Assembly (NCBI GenBank): GCA_021780375.1
Contig: JAJXYT010000112.1
Location: 1 to 33,737 of the forward strand
Length of the DNA: 33,737 nucleotides
DNA from: a bacterium
GTDB taxonomy: Bacteria; Verrucomicrobiota; Verrucomicrobiia; Limisphaerales; UBA11358
Direction of reading: 5' to 3'
The notes below the pieces were generated by a model. That model saw nothing but the letters and a program-made list of their open reading frames with translations. It did not search any database and was not told the origin of the DNA. Shown here piece by piece: positions 14,625 to 22,478 of this stretch; position 1 is the stretch's first letter; every line of letters begins with the position of its first letter. Made by a program: the position numbers and the translations under genes.

Positions 14625-17414
14625 ATGAAGGCGTTGAGCGCCGATTCCATTCTTGCGCGACTGCTGGGCAAAGTGACGGCGATGGTTTTTCGTCATCCCC
14701 GGTGGTTTGTCTATCCCCAGGTGATCCTGTTTGTGGTGTGCGTGCTTTACACCATCGGCTACCTGAAGACGGACATGAACCAGGACCACCTCGTTGGCCC
14801 CAACCACAGGTATCACCGGAATTATCTTCAGTTGCAAAAGGAGTTTCCCCAACAAGGCAACGATCTGGTGGTGGCGGTGGAAAGCGACAACCCGGAGAAA
14901 AACCGGCAATTCATCGAACGCCTCGCCATGAAGATGGCGCCGGAGACCAATTTGTTCCGCGATGTCTTTTATCAGCACGACCTGGCGATGATGGGGACCA
15001 AGGCGCTGTTCTTTGTGCCGAAAGAGGATTTGGCGGCCATTCAAAAAACGCTGCACGACGATCAGCCGTTCATCCGCCAGTTCACGCGGACCACAAACCT
15101 CGTTTTGTTTTTCGATCAAATCAACACGGCTTTCCGTACCGCGCCCCGCGAGGCGAATGCCCAGACCGAATCACTGGTCCAGACGCTGCCGGTGCTGACC
15201 CGCATCCTGACCCAGGCCGACGCCTGCCTGCAAATGGCCGGCCAACCACCGTCACCCGGCGTGGCGGCGCTGTTCGGCGCCAACGACATTTCGGACATCT
15301 ACATCACCTTCAATCATGGCCGGATTTTTCTGCTCACCACGCACCCGCCGAGCGACAAACTCAATGGCGAAGCGATTGAACGATTGCGCCAGTTGATGAA
15401 GCAAATCCAGGAAGAGGTGCCCGGAGTGAACGTCGGTCTGACCGGCGAGCCGGTTTTGGATTACGACCAAATGAGGCAATCGCAAAAGGACGTCACGCTG
15501 GCGAGCATCGTGTCGCTGGCGCTCTGCGCGTTAATCTTCATTTATGGCTACAACGAGACCGGCCGGCCGATCAAAGCGACGTTTTGCCTGGTGATCGGGC
15601 TGGCCTATACGCTGGGATTCACCACCCTGACCGTCGGGCATTTGAACATTCTGACCATCACGTTTGTGCCGATGCTCATCGGGCTGGCGATTGATTTTGG
15701 CGTGCATCTCATCACGCGCTACGAGGAGGAATTGCGCCATGGAAAGACGGAAGAGGCGGCGCTAACCCGGGCCATGGTCTTCACCGGCCAGGGTATTTTC
15801 ACCGGGGCGCTGACCACGGCGGGCGCGTTTCTGGCGATGGCCTTTACCCGTTTCCGCGGCATCCAGGAAATGGGCGTCATCTGCGGGGGCGGCCTGTTGC
15901 TGTGTTTTGTGCCGATGATGACGATGTTGCCGGCGCTGTTGCTGCGGGGCCGGCAAAATGCCATGGACCACTCGACCACCGAGGATGAAACCCGCGCGCG
16001 CATCGAAAATTTCTGGCTGCAACGCCCGGTGTGGGTGATTGCGATCACCGCTGCTTTGTGCCTGGCGGGATTGTTCGAGGCCCGGAAAGTACAGTTCGAT
16101 TACAACCTCATCAAAATGCAAAGTCCGAATCTGGCGTCGGTGGTGTTTGAACACAAATTAATCAATTCGGCGGACAAATCCCTGTTGTACGGTGCGATCG
16201 TGGCCTCCAATCTGGACCAGGCCATTGCCCTGGAAGGAACCATCCGGAAACTGCCGACCGTGGCCGACATTGAGCCGCCGGTGGAAATGCTCAACGATTT
16301 TCTTGAGCCGAACCAAAGGGAAAAATTAGGACTCATCCGGGGCATCAAGCAGGAGGTGGCGCCGTTGAAATTCAGCGCCCCCGACTCGAAACCAGTGAAC
16401 GTGAATGAACTCAGCCAGACGCTGTATTCGCTTTCCGGATATGCTGGCAATGCGCTGGAGGATCCCGAAGTTCGCACCAACGAACCCGAACTGGCAAAAC
16501 AGTTTGTTGCCTTGCGGCAGGCGATTGATAATTTGCGCAAGACCATGCTGGCCGGTGACAGCAACGCGCTCCAGGAGCACGCGGTCAAACTGGCGGAGTT
16601 TCAGCAGGCGTTGTTCAACGATGTCCGTGAAACGTTTGAATCGTTGCAGGCGCAGAATGACACCGCGCCCTTGCGGGTGGACGATTTGCCGGCGGCCTTG
16701 CGCGATCAGTTCGTCGGCGTGACCGGCAAATTTCTCTTGCAGGTCTATCCCAAACACGATGTCTGGCAACGAAAAAATCAGAAAGCATTTGTCGCTGATT
16801 TGCGGACGGTGGATGAGAACGCGACCGGCACGCCGGTACAGCTTTACGAATATGAGACCCTGCTGAAGAACAGTTACGTGCAGGCAGCGTGGTATTCGTT
16901 GGCCGCGATTGTCGTTTTGGTGTTTTTCCATTTTCGCAGCCTGGTCGCGGTGGTTCTGGCCCTGTTGCCGGTTGGGATCGGCTCGCTTTGGCTGACGGGA
17001 TTGATGGGGTGGTTCGGGGTTCCCTTCAATCTGGCGAACATCATGACGTTGCCGTTGCTCATCGGCATCGGAGTGACCAACGGTATTCACGTCCTGAACC
17101 GTTTTGCCGAGGAGCGCACGCCGAGCATTCTGGCGCGGAGCACCGGCAAGGCCGTACTGGTGTCCGGGTTGACAGCGATTGCCGGATTCGGCAGCTTGAT
17201 TCTCGCCAAACACTACGGCATATACAGCCTGGGTTGTGTGATGGCGACGGGGATCACCACTTGCATGATTGCGGGACTGACATTTTTGCCGGCTTTAATA
17301 AATTTGCTTGGCCGAATAAGTCCGTTGATACAACCGAATCAACCCAGTGCCGACAATTCATCGTTGCCGACACTGGGTCAGGAGGAACCGAGGTCAAAAA
17401 CCTCAAGTGGATAA
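14625..17414 (+). CDS. MMPL/RND family exporter (HpnN-like)
   Basis: The 929-residue protein has the duplicated RND layout: a first membrane helix at about 26-46, a large periplasmic domain, a cluster of five helices at about 290-440, a further helix at about 468-485, a second periplasmic domain (about 490-745) and a second cluster at about 750-905. The segment LIGLAIDFGVHLITRYEEEL (about 347-366) contains the conserved membrane Asp region. Relatives export hydrophobic molecules, including hopanoids (HpnN) and mycobacterial lipids, using the proton gradient. The substrate here is unknown. Its neighbours, an exported protein and an Mla transporter, suggest a role in outer-membrane lipids. The start is 20 bp after the yebC stop. 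Confidence 0.85.
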   Translation: MKALSADSILARLLGKVTAMVFRHPRWFVYPQVILFVVCVLYTIGYLKTDMNQDHLVGPNHRYHRNYLQLQKEFPQQGNDLVVAVESDNPEKNRQFIERLAMKMAPETNLFRDVFYQHDLAMMGTKALFFVPKEDLAAIQKTLHDDQPFIRQFTRTTNLVLFFDQINTAFRTAPREANAQTESLVQTLPVLTRILTQADACLQMAGQPPSPGVAALFGANDISDIYITFNHGRIFLLTTHPPSDKLNGEAIERLRQLMKQIQEEVPGVNVGLTGEPVLDYDQMRQSQKDVTLASIVSLALCALIFIYGYNETGRPIKATFCLVIGLAYTLGFTTLTVGHLNILTITFVPMLIGLAIDFGVHLITRYEEELRHGKTEEAALTRAMVFTGQGIFTGALTTAGAFLAMAFTRFRGIQEMGVICGGGLLLCFVPMMTMLPALLLRGRQNAMDHSTTEDETRARIENFWLQRPVWVIAITAALCLAGLFEARKVQFDYNLIKMQSPNLASVVFEHKLINSADKSLLYGAIVASNLDQAIALEGTIRKLPTVADIEPPVEMLNDFLEPNQREKLGLIRGIKQEVAPLKFSAPDSKPVNVNELSQTLYSLSGYAGNALEDPEVRTNEPELAKQFVALRQAIDNLRKTMLAGDSNALQEHAVKLAEFQQALFNDVRETFESLQAQNDTAPLRVDDLPAALRDQFVGVTGKFLLQVYPKHDVWQRKNQKAFVADLRTVDENATGTPVQLYEYETLLKNSYVQAAWYSLAAIVVLVFFHFRSLVAVVLALLPVGIGSLWLTGLMGWFGVPFNLANIMTLPLLIGIGVTNGIHVLNRFAEERTPSILARSTGKAVLVSGLTAIAGFGSLILAKHYGIYSLGCVMATGITTCMIAGLTFLPALINLLGRISPLIQPNQPSADNSSLPTLGQEEPRSKTSSG

Positions 17415-17524
17415 GAAACGTAAAGCAATTCGGTGAAATGTCAACATCAATGTTAAAAATACGTCTGCAAAGGTTAAAATCACATAAAACAGCTTTACGA
17501 TAACGTTACCGTTAAATCAATTTC

Positions 17525-18994
17525 ATGTTAACCGGCTTAATGAACTATAGTAAATCTGGAGTTTGCCTGCGAATCTGTTCATGGTTGGTGGCGCTAAATT
17601 TCCCTTTGGTTGTTTTCGGTGCAGACAACTTTGTTGCCGGGCCGCTCTTTAGCCGGTTTACGCTGACACTGGATTCAGGGTCTCGAACCGAAGCCATTGG
17701 CCCGTTTTTCTACAGCCAGGAAAAAGATTCGGAACAGATATGGGGTGTCCCACCCTTGTTTTCGTGCGACACCGATTCCGCCGTTGAATCGGTCGAAGAC
17801 GACCTGCTTTATCCGGTGCTCACCTACCGGCGTTTTGGAACGGAATATCGGTGGCAGCTTGGCCAACTGCTGGCGTTTGCCGGCGGCCAGGACCCGCAGG
17901 ATTTCCCGGTCAGGCGTTTCACGCTGTTCCCGATTTACTTCCAGCAACGTTCACCGGACCCGAAGGAAAATTACACCGCACTGGCGCCTTTCTATGGCCA
18001 CCTCCAGAACCGGTTGTTCCGCGACGAAATTTTCTTCGTCATGTTTCCGATTTACAGTGAAACCCGCAAGCGAGATGTGGTTACGGACAACTACCTTTAT
18101 CCGTTTTTTGACCTGCGCCGCGGCGACGGCCTGCACGGGTGGCAACTCTGGCCCCTGGTGGGCACTGAACACAAGGACGTCACCGCGCAAACCAACGGAT
18201 TTGGAGAAGTTGAAACCATTGCCGGCTACGACAAATTTTTTGCGCTGTGGCCGGTTCATTTCTACCAAAACACCGGCATTGGCACCGACGATCCGGCGAA
18301 ATTTCGCGCCGACCTCCCCTTCTACAGCGTGCTGCGCTCGCCCAAACGCGATTCCACCTCCGTGTTGTGGCCGTTCTTCACGTGGATTGACGATCGCGGG
18401 GAGAAATATCATGAATGGGAAGGGCCGTATCCCTTTGTCGTGGTAGCGCGCGGCGCGGGCAAAACGGTCACGCGTTTTTGGCCGTTGTTCAGCCAGGCAC
18501 ATAACGCCACGCTGGAAAGCGATTACTATCTCTGGCCGCTTTACCGGTATGATCGTCTCCACGCCGACACCCTGGATGACCGGCAGACGCGCGTCCTGTT
18601 TTATTTGTTTGTGAACGTGGCGGAAAAAAATCTGGAAACCGGAACCCTGCGCCACCGGGTGGATATGTGGCCGTTATTCACCTATCACCGGGATTTCAAC
18701 GGGAATCGACGTTTGCAAATCCCGGCGCTCATTGAACCGGTGTTGCCCAACAACCGGGGCGTGGAATGCAACTGGTCGCCGTTATGGTCGTTGTGGCGGT
18801 CGGAAGGCAGCGCCAAACTCGGCAGGACCAGCCAGTCGCTGTTGTGGAATTTTTATCGCTACGACACCGCGCCCGCATCCAAAAAATGCTCGCTCATGTT
18901 CGGCCTTTTCCAGTATCAATCCGATCCCGGGGGGAAATGCTTGCGTTTGTTTTACATTCCCGTGGTTAAAACCAAACCCGCGTCCAGCCCATGA
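17525..18994 (+). CDS. exported protein with about 20 'WPLF'-like repeats
   Basis: The 489-residue product has a probable signal peptide (hydrophobic about 14-32, ending near FGA). The mature part repeats a short aromatic motif of the form (L/M)(W/F/Y)P(L/I/F)(F/Y), usually followed by a charged turn. Examples are LFPIYF (134), MFPIYS (173), LYPFFD (191), LWPLVG (208), LWPFFTW (281), FWPLFS (318), LWPLYRYD (336), MWPLFTYH (381) and LLWNFYRYD (439). The spacing is about 15-45 residues over almost the whole chain, fitting an all-beta repeat or an outer-membrane barrel. No named family was recognised. The start ATG at 17525 is used; a second ATG at 17540 is also possible. It sits between the MMPL exporter and mlaE on the same strand. 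Confidence 0.7.
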   Translation: MLTGLMNYSKSGVCLRICSWLVALNFPLVVFGADNFVAGPLFSRFTLTLDSGSRTEAIGPFFYSQEKDSEQIWGVPPLFSCDTDSAVESVEDDLLYPVLTYRRFGTEYRWQLGQLLAFAGGQDPQDFPVRRFTLFPIYFQQRSPDPKENYTALAPFYGHLQNRLFRDEIFFVMFPIYSETRKRDVVTDNYLYPFFDLRRGDGLHGWQLWPLVGTEHKDVTAQTNGFGEVETIAGYDKFFALWPVHFYQNTGIGTDDPAKFRADLPFYSVLRSPKRDSTSVLWPFFTWIDDRGEKYHEWEGPYPFVVVARGAGKTVTRFWPLFSQAHNATLESDYYLWPLYRYDRLHADTLDDRQTRVLFYLFVNVAEKNLETGTLRHRVDMWPLFTYHRDFNGNRRLQIPALIEPVLPNNRGVECNWSPLWSLWRSEGSAKLGRTSQSLLWNFYRYDTAPASKKCSLMFGLFQYQSDPGGKCLRLFYIPVVKTKPASSP

Positions 18995-19009
18995 AGCCGG
19001 AAGCATACA

Positions 19010-19083
19010 GAAGGCAGAATAATCGGGAGCCGCAGTCATCCGTGGCTGGTAATTCCCCCTTCCGCATTCTACATTCTGCCTTC
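19010..19083. repeat. inverted repeat before mlaE
   Basis: Perfect 11-bp arms (gaaggcagaat at 19010-19020 and attctgccttc at 19073-19083) enclose 52 bp and end 10 bp before the mlaE start. The outer units resemble the gcggaaggcgga/cattccgc repeat in the U32 gene. It may be another dispersed element and could affect mlaE expression. Confidence 0.7.
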
Positions 19084-19093
19084 GAGAATCATT

Positions 19094-19831
19094 ATGTTTG
19101 AAAACATCGGTGAAATCATCCTCTTGTTCTGGCGCACGCTGCTGGCCCTGCCGCTGGCCTGGCGGCAGCGACAGAAGGTGTTCGAGCAGTTTTTTGAAAT
19201 CGGCAACGCGAGCCTGCTGATGGTTTGCGTGTTGTCGTTCTTCATCGGCGCCGTCATCGCGCTGCAAACCGGTCCAGTGCTGGTGGAACGCAGCCTTTCC
19301 AGCGCCGTCGGCGGGGTGGTGGGCATCTCCATCGCCAAGGAACTCGCGCCGGTGATGATGGCGATTCTCATCGCCGGCCGCATCGGCTCGGCCATGGCGG
19401 CGGAAATCGGTTCCATGCGCGTCTATCAGGAAATTGACGCGTTGCGGACCATGAACATTGACCCGATCCACTACCTGGTATTGCCGCGCATGGTGGCCAT
19501 CGCGGCGGCGTTGCCGATGCTGGTGGTCTTCGCGATTCTCGTCGGTTGGTTTGGCGGGGCGGTCGTCGCCGATTTGAACAGCCACATCAGCATTCCCTTT
19601 CAGGCGTTTTTCTCCGACCTGCGGACCATTGTCCAGCTCAAGGACGTGGCCAACGGGGTGTTCAAGAGTTTTTGCTTTGCGCTGATCATCGGCGCGGTTT
19701 CGTGCCACCAGGGGCTGGCGACCATCGGCGGGCCGCGCGGCATCGGCCGCTCGGTGACGAAGGCGGTGGTCAACTCCATCGTCCTGATTGTGATTTTTGA
19801 CTACGTGCTGACGCGCCTCCTTTTGAAATAA
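19094..19831 (+). CDS. mlaE: MlaE-type ABC transporter permease
   Basis: The 245-residue protein has an N-terminal amphipathic segment and five hydrophobic helices (about 37-56, 70-95, 140-165, 193-210 and 222-240). The family-typical stretch AKELAPVMMAILIAGRIGSAMAAEIG lies at about 79-104, with MRV..EIDAL.TM.I.P next. MlaE is the inner-membrane channel part of the Mla complex, which moves phospholipids between the inner and outer membranes. The stop overlaps the mlaF start by one base, so the two are translationally coupled. The start ATG follows an 11-bp inverted repeat. Confidence 0.93.
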   Translation: MFENIGEIILLFWRTLLALPLAWRQRQKVFEQFFEIGNASLLMVCVLSFFIGAVIALQTGPVLVERSLSSAVGGVVGISIAKELAPVMMAILIAGRIGSAMAAEIGSMRVYQEIDALRTMNIDPIHYLVLPRMVAIAAALPMLVVFAILVGWFGGAVVADLNSHISIPFQAFFSDLRTIVQLKDVANGVFKSFCFALIIGAVSCHQGLATIGGPRGIGRSVTKAVVNSIVLIVIFDYVLTRLLLK

Positions 19832-20592
19832 TGAACGACGTGACGAACAACCATTCCGGCGTGAGCCTCCGGGTGAGCGACCTGCGAAAAAGCTTCAACG
19901 ACGAGGAAGTGCTCCGGGGCATTGATTTCGAGGTCCAACCCGGCGAAATTTTCGTCATCATGGGCCCCAGTGGCAGCGGCAAGAGTGTCCTGCTCAAGCA
20001 TCTCATTGGTTTGGAAACGCCTGATGAAGGGGAAATTCTCATCAACGGCGAATCCATTCAATCGCCTGAAATCGCGGCCAAATACCGAATGGCGCTGGTT
20101 TTCCAATCCGGCGCGCTGCTGAATTCGCTGACCGTGGGCGAAAATGTCGGCCTTTATCTGACCGAACACCGGCTCAAGCCGCCTGAGGAAATTGCGCGTG
20201 TGGTGGCGGAAAAGCTCGAGGCAGTCGGCCTGAAAGACACCTCAGACAAAATGCCCAACGAACTCTCCGGCGGCATGAAAAAGCGCGTGGCCATCGCCCG
20301 CGCGCTGGTCATCGAGCCGCAGTTGATTCTTTACGACGAACCGACGAGCGAACTCGACCCGCTCTCAGCCGCGGTGATCGGGCGGGAAATTGTGAAGCTT
20401 AAACAGCGCATCCACGTCACCTCGCTGGTGGTGTCGCATGACCGCGACCTGGCTTTCGGCATCGCCGACCGCATCGCGGTCATCAATGAGGGTCGTATCC
20501 TTACCATCGGCACGCCGGAGGAAGTGAAACAGTTCAACGACCCGGCCCTGCAGAAATTTTTGCACGCAGATTTTCAACACGAATCCCCATAA
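19831..20592 (+). CDS. mlaF: MlaF-type ABC transporter ATP-binding protein
   Basis: The 253-residue ATPase has Walker A GPSGSGKSVLLKHL (about 46-59), a Q-loop in ALVFQSGALLNSLTV, the signature LSGGMKKRVAIARAL (about 147-161), Walker B LILYDEPTSELDP (about 167-179) and the switch His in VVSHDRD. The sequence ALLNSLTVGENV and the GGM form of the signature are typical of the Mla/MCE-associated ATPases. It powers phospholipid transport through MlaE. It overlaps mlaE by one base and is followed by mlaD after 5 bp. Confidence 0.94.
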   Translation: MNDVTNNHSGVSLRVSDLRKSFNDEEVLRGIDFEVQPGEIFVIMGPSGSGKSVLLKHLIGLETPDEGEILINGESIQSPEIAAKYRMALVFQSGALLNSLTVGENVGLYLTEHRLKPPEEIARVVAEKLEAVGLKDTSDKMPNELSGGMKKRVAIARALVIEPQLILYDEPTSELDPLSAAVIGREIVKLKQRIHVTSLVVSHDRDLAFGIADRIAVINEGRILTIGTPEEVKQFNDPALQKFLHADFQHESP

Positions 20593-20597
20593 AGCCT

Positions 20598-21551
20598 ATG
20601 AAAAATTCACTCGAAACGCGACTTGGCATTTTTGCCGTGCTGGTGGTCATTGCCGCCTTGCTCATTATGGAAACACTCGGCGGGATCAGCTTCTTCCAGC
20701 GTGGCTACCACCTCAGCGCCCTGTTCGACACGGTGCAGGAACTCAAGGTGGGCGACAGCGTCAAAATGGCCGGGGTGGAAGTCGGGCGCGTCGAAAAAAT
20801 TGCCCTCGAAAACAACAAGGTCCGCGTCACCATGAAATTGAACGACGGTACGATTGTGAAAACGGACAGCCGGGCCGCCATCCGGTTCACCGGATTGATG
20901 GGGCAGAATTTTGTTGCGATTGGCTTTGGCACACCGGACGCGCCGCAGGCAGTAAACGGCGCCGTCCTGGCCACCGTGGAACAGCCGGACCTCAACGCCA
21001 TCATGGCCAAGCTCAACGACGCCGCCACCGGCATTCAAAACCTGACCAGGAGTTTCACCGGCGACACCATTAACAATTTGCTCGGTCCCTTGACTGATTT
21101 AATCCGGCAAAACAGCGGTCATCTCAGCGCCACCATCTCGAATGTGGAAGCGATTTCCGGCCGGATTGCCAGCGGACAGGGGACCGTGGGCAAGCTGATT
21201 TACACGGACACGCTTTACGATTCCGCGCTGGACACCGTGAGCAATTTGCAGAGCACGGTGGCGGCTGCGCGGCAGGTTGTCAATGAGGTCAATGAGGGCC
21301 GGGGCACCATCGGCAAGCTGGTGACCGACGACACGCTTTATCGCGCCACCACCTCCTCGATGACGAACCTGAACCAGATTTTGCAGAAGATCAATCAGGG
21401 ACAAGGTTCGGTTGGCAAGCTCGTCAACGACCAGGATCTTTACAGGAACGCGAAGCTGACTTTGCAGAAAGTGGACAAGGCCGCCGACAGTCTGGAGGAT
21501 CAGGGGCCCTTGAGCGTCCTCGGCATCGTGGCAAGCAATTTGGGGTTGTGA
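20598..21551 (+). CDS. mlaD: MlaD-type MCE domain protein with three C-terminal repeats
   Basis: The 317-residue protein has an N-terminal membrane anchor (about 8-30) and an MCE domain (about 37-115, starting YHLSALFDTVQELKVGDSVKMAG, with VGRV.KI and AAIRFTGLMGQNFVAI). In the periplasm the MCE ring guides phospholipids to the MlaE channel. The C-terminal half is helical and carries three copies of a G.GT(I/V)GKL motif near residues 193, 235 and 272, each followed by D..LY and a helix of about 25 residues. It is longer than E. coli MlaD (183 residues). No MlaC, MlaB or MlaA gene lies in the window. Confidence 0.9.
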   Translation: MKNSLETRLGIFAVLVVIAALLIMETLGGISFFQRGYHLSALFDTVQELKVGDSVKMAGVEVGRVEKIALENNKVRVTMKLNDGTIVKTDSRAAIRFTGLMGQNFVAIGFGTPDAPQAVNGAVLATVEQPDLNAIMAKLNDAATGIQNLTRSFTGDTINNLLGPLTDLIRQNSGHLSATISNVEAISGRIASGQGTVGKLIYTDTLYDSALDTVSNLQSTVAAARQVVNEVNEGRGTIGKLVTDDTLYRATTSSMTNLNQILQKINQGQGSVGKLVNDQDLYRNAKLTLQKVDKAADSLEDQGPLSVLGIVASNLGL

Positions 21552-21583
21552 CTGAGTTTGCGATCTGAGACCTCTGCAAAACT

Positions 21584-21654
21584 GGAGCGCCGGTCTCCGA
21601 CCCGGCGCGAAGGTGTTGATTTCCCGAACTCGCCGGGTCGGAAACCGGGGCTCC
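21584..21654. repeat. palindromic repeat, family A, copy 3 (intergenic)
   Basis: Arms 21584-21606 and 21632-21654 match the family A arms at 1709 and 5934. The copy is itself enclosed by a weaker outer inverted repeat (cctctgcaaa at 21571-21580, with tttggcagagg at 21671-21681). It forms the main content of the 330-bp gap after mlaD; no terminator with a T run was seen there. Confidence 0.8.
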
Positions 21655-21745
21655 GTCCTGCAACGGAACGGTTTGGCAGAGGTTTCGATATGCGGATAAG
21701 CTGCCTCCTTTCCCTGCCGTCGCGTAAATCGTAAATCGAAAATGG

Positions 21746-21790
21746 TCAGGCCAGACCGAGGTTTTTCAAGACTTGGAGGGTCGAATGCGA
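21746..21790 (-). pseudogene. short copy of the metF 3' end
   Basis: On the minus strand this reads SHSTLQVLKNLGLA followed by a stop at 21746-21748. The intact metF at 24604-25617 has SHSTLQVLKHLGLA at the matching place, but then continues eight residues. At the DNA level 21750-21790 matches 24635-24675 at 38 of 41 positions, in the same orientation. It is either a remnant of an original metF end or a captured fragment. Confidence 0.75.
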
Positions 21791-21881
21791 GTACGATAAG
21801 GCTGATTTTTCACTTGTCCGGTCTCAGGCAAATTGCTAGAAATCTCTTCGCTTCGGCTGTTTTCAGAGGGTGGTTCATCTT

Positions 21882-22478
21882 GTGAAAATCCAAATCAGGT
21901 TTCCCGCCCTGCTCAGGCTTGTTTTTTTCACGGCAGCAGTCTGCGCCTTATCGGTGTCTGAGGCTGACGCCGGACTGGCAGGCTCGGCAGCGACGGAGGT
22001 GACAGTTTCCGAATATAGTTCGAAGAATTTGTCCCTGATCGCGCAAGTTCACGCCGCGTGTGTTTTCGTTGATTATGAACATTGGGGGTTTTTTCGCATC
22101 GGACTTCTGCCCGTGCTGGTTGCCGAAAATGTTCAGGTTAAAATTCAATCAGCGGAATGCCTGACCAACGCTCTGGCTGACTTAAGATCATGGCATCAGC
22201 CGGCGTCCGGTTGCCGGCAACTGGAATTGCGAAATCTTGAAATCACAATGAATGGGGAAAATCAGCCGCGATTGCGCGCCGCGATTGCGCGGGTTGGACC
22301 AGACGGCGCGGTCAAATTGTCCACCGTGGCCGTGCGTAACGCCGCCGGCCAGGAAGTCTCTCTTCTCAAAGCCGCCTTGCAGATTTCCGGCCCGTCCGCC
22401 GGCCGGCTTTGTTGGAATGACGGCGGACAACAAAAAACACTTCGCATACTTCAAACCCCACTCCCAAAAACACCATGA
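21882..22478 (+). CDS. exported hypothetical protein
   Basis: The product (198 residues from this start) has a signal peptide, MKIQIRFPALLRLVFFTAAVCALSV, with a likely cleavage after the ADA motif near residue 30. The mature part has two Cys residues (near C60 and C92, with a third near C111) and looks mainly beta-structured. No family was recognised. The GTG at 21882 is preferred because agaggg lies about 11 bases upstream and the signal peptide then starts correctly; a GTG at 21870 is possible. It overlaps the next gene by 4 bases (ATGA), so the two exported proteins are co-translated. Confidence 0.6.
   Translation: MKIQIRFPALLRLVFFTAAVCALSVSEADAGLAGSAATEVTVSEYSSKNLSLIAQVHAACVFVDYEHWGFFRIGLLPVLVAENVQVKIQSAECLTNALADLRSWHQPASGCRQLELRNLEITMNGENQPRLRAAIARVGPDGAVKLSTVAVRNAAGQEVSLLKAALQISGPSAGRLCWNDGGQQKTLRILQTPLPKTP

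Noticed and set aside
17415-17524. Possible regulatory site before the WPLF-repeat gene
   Set aside because: The stretch is AT-rich, with gataacgttaccgttaaatc, but no symmetric operator or clear promoter pair could be defended.
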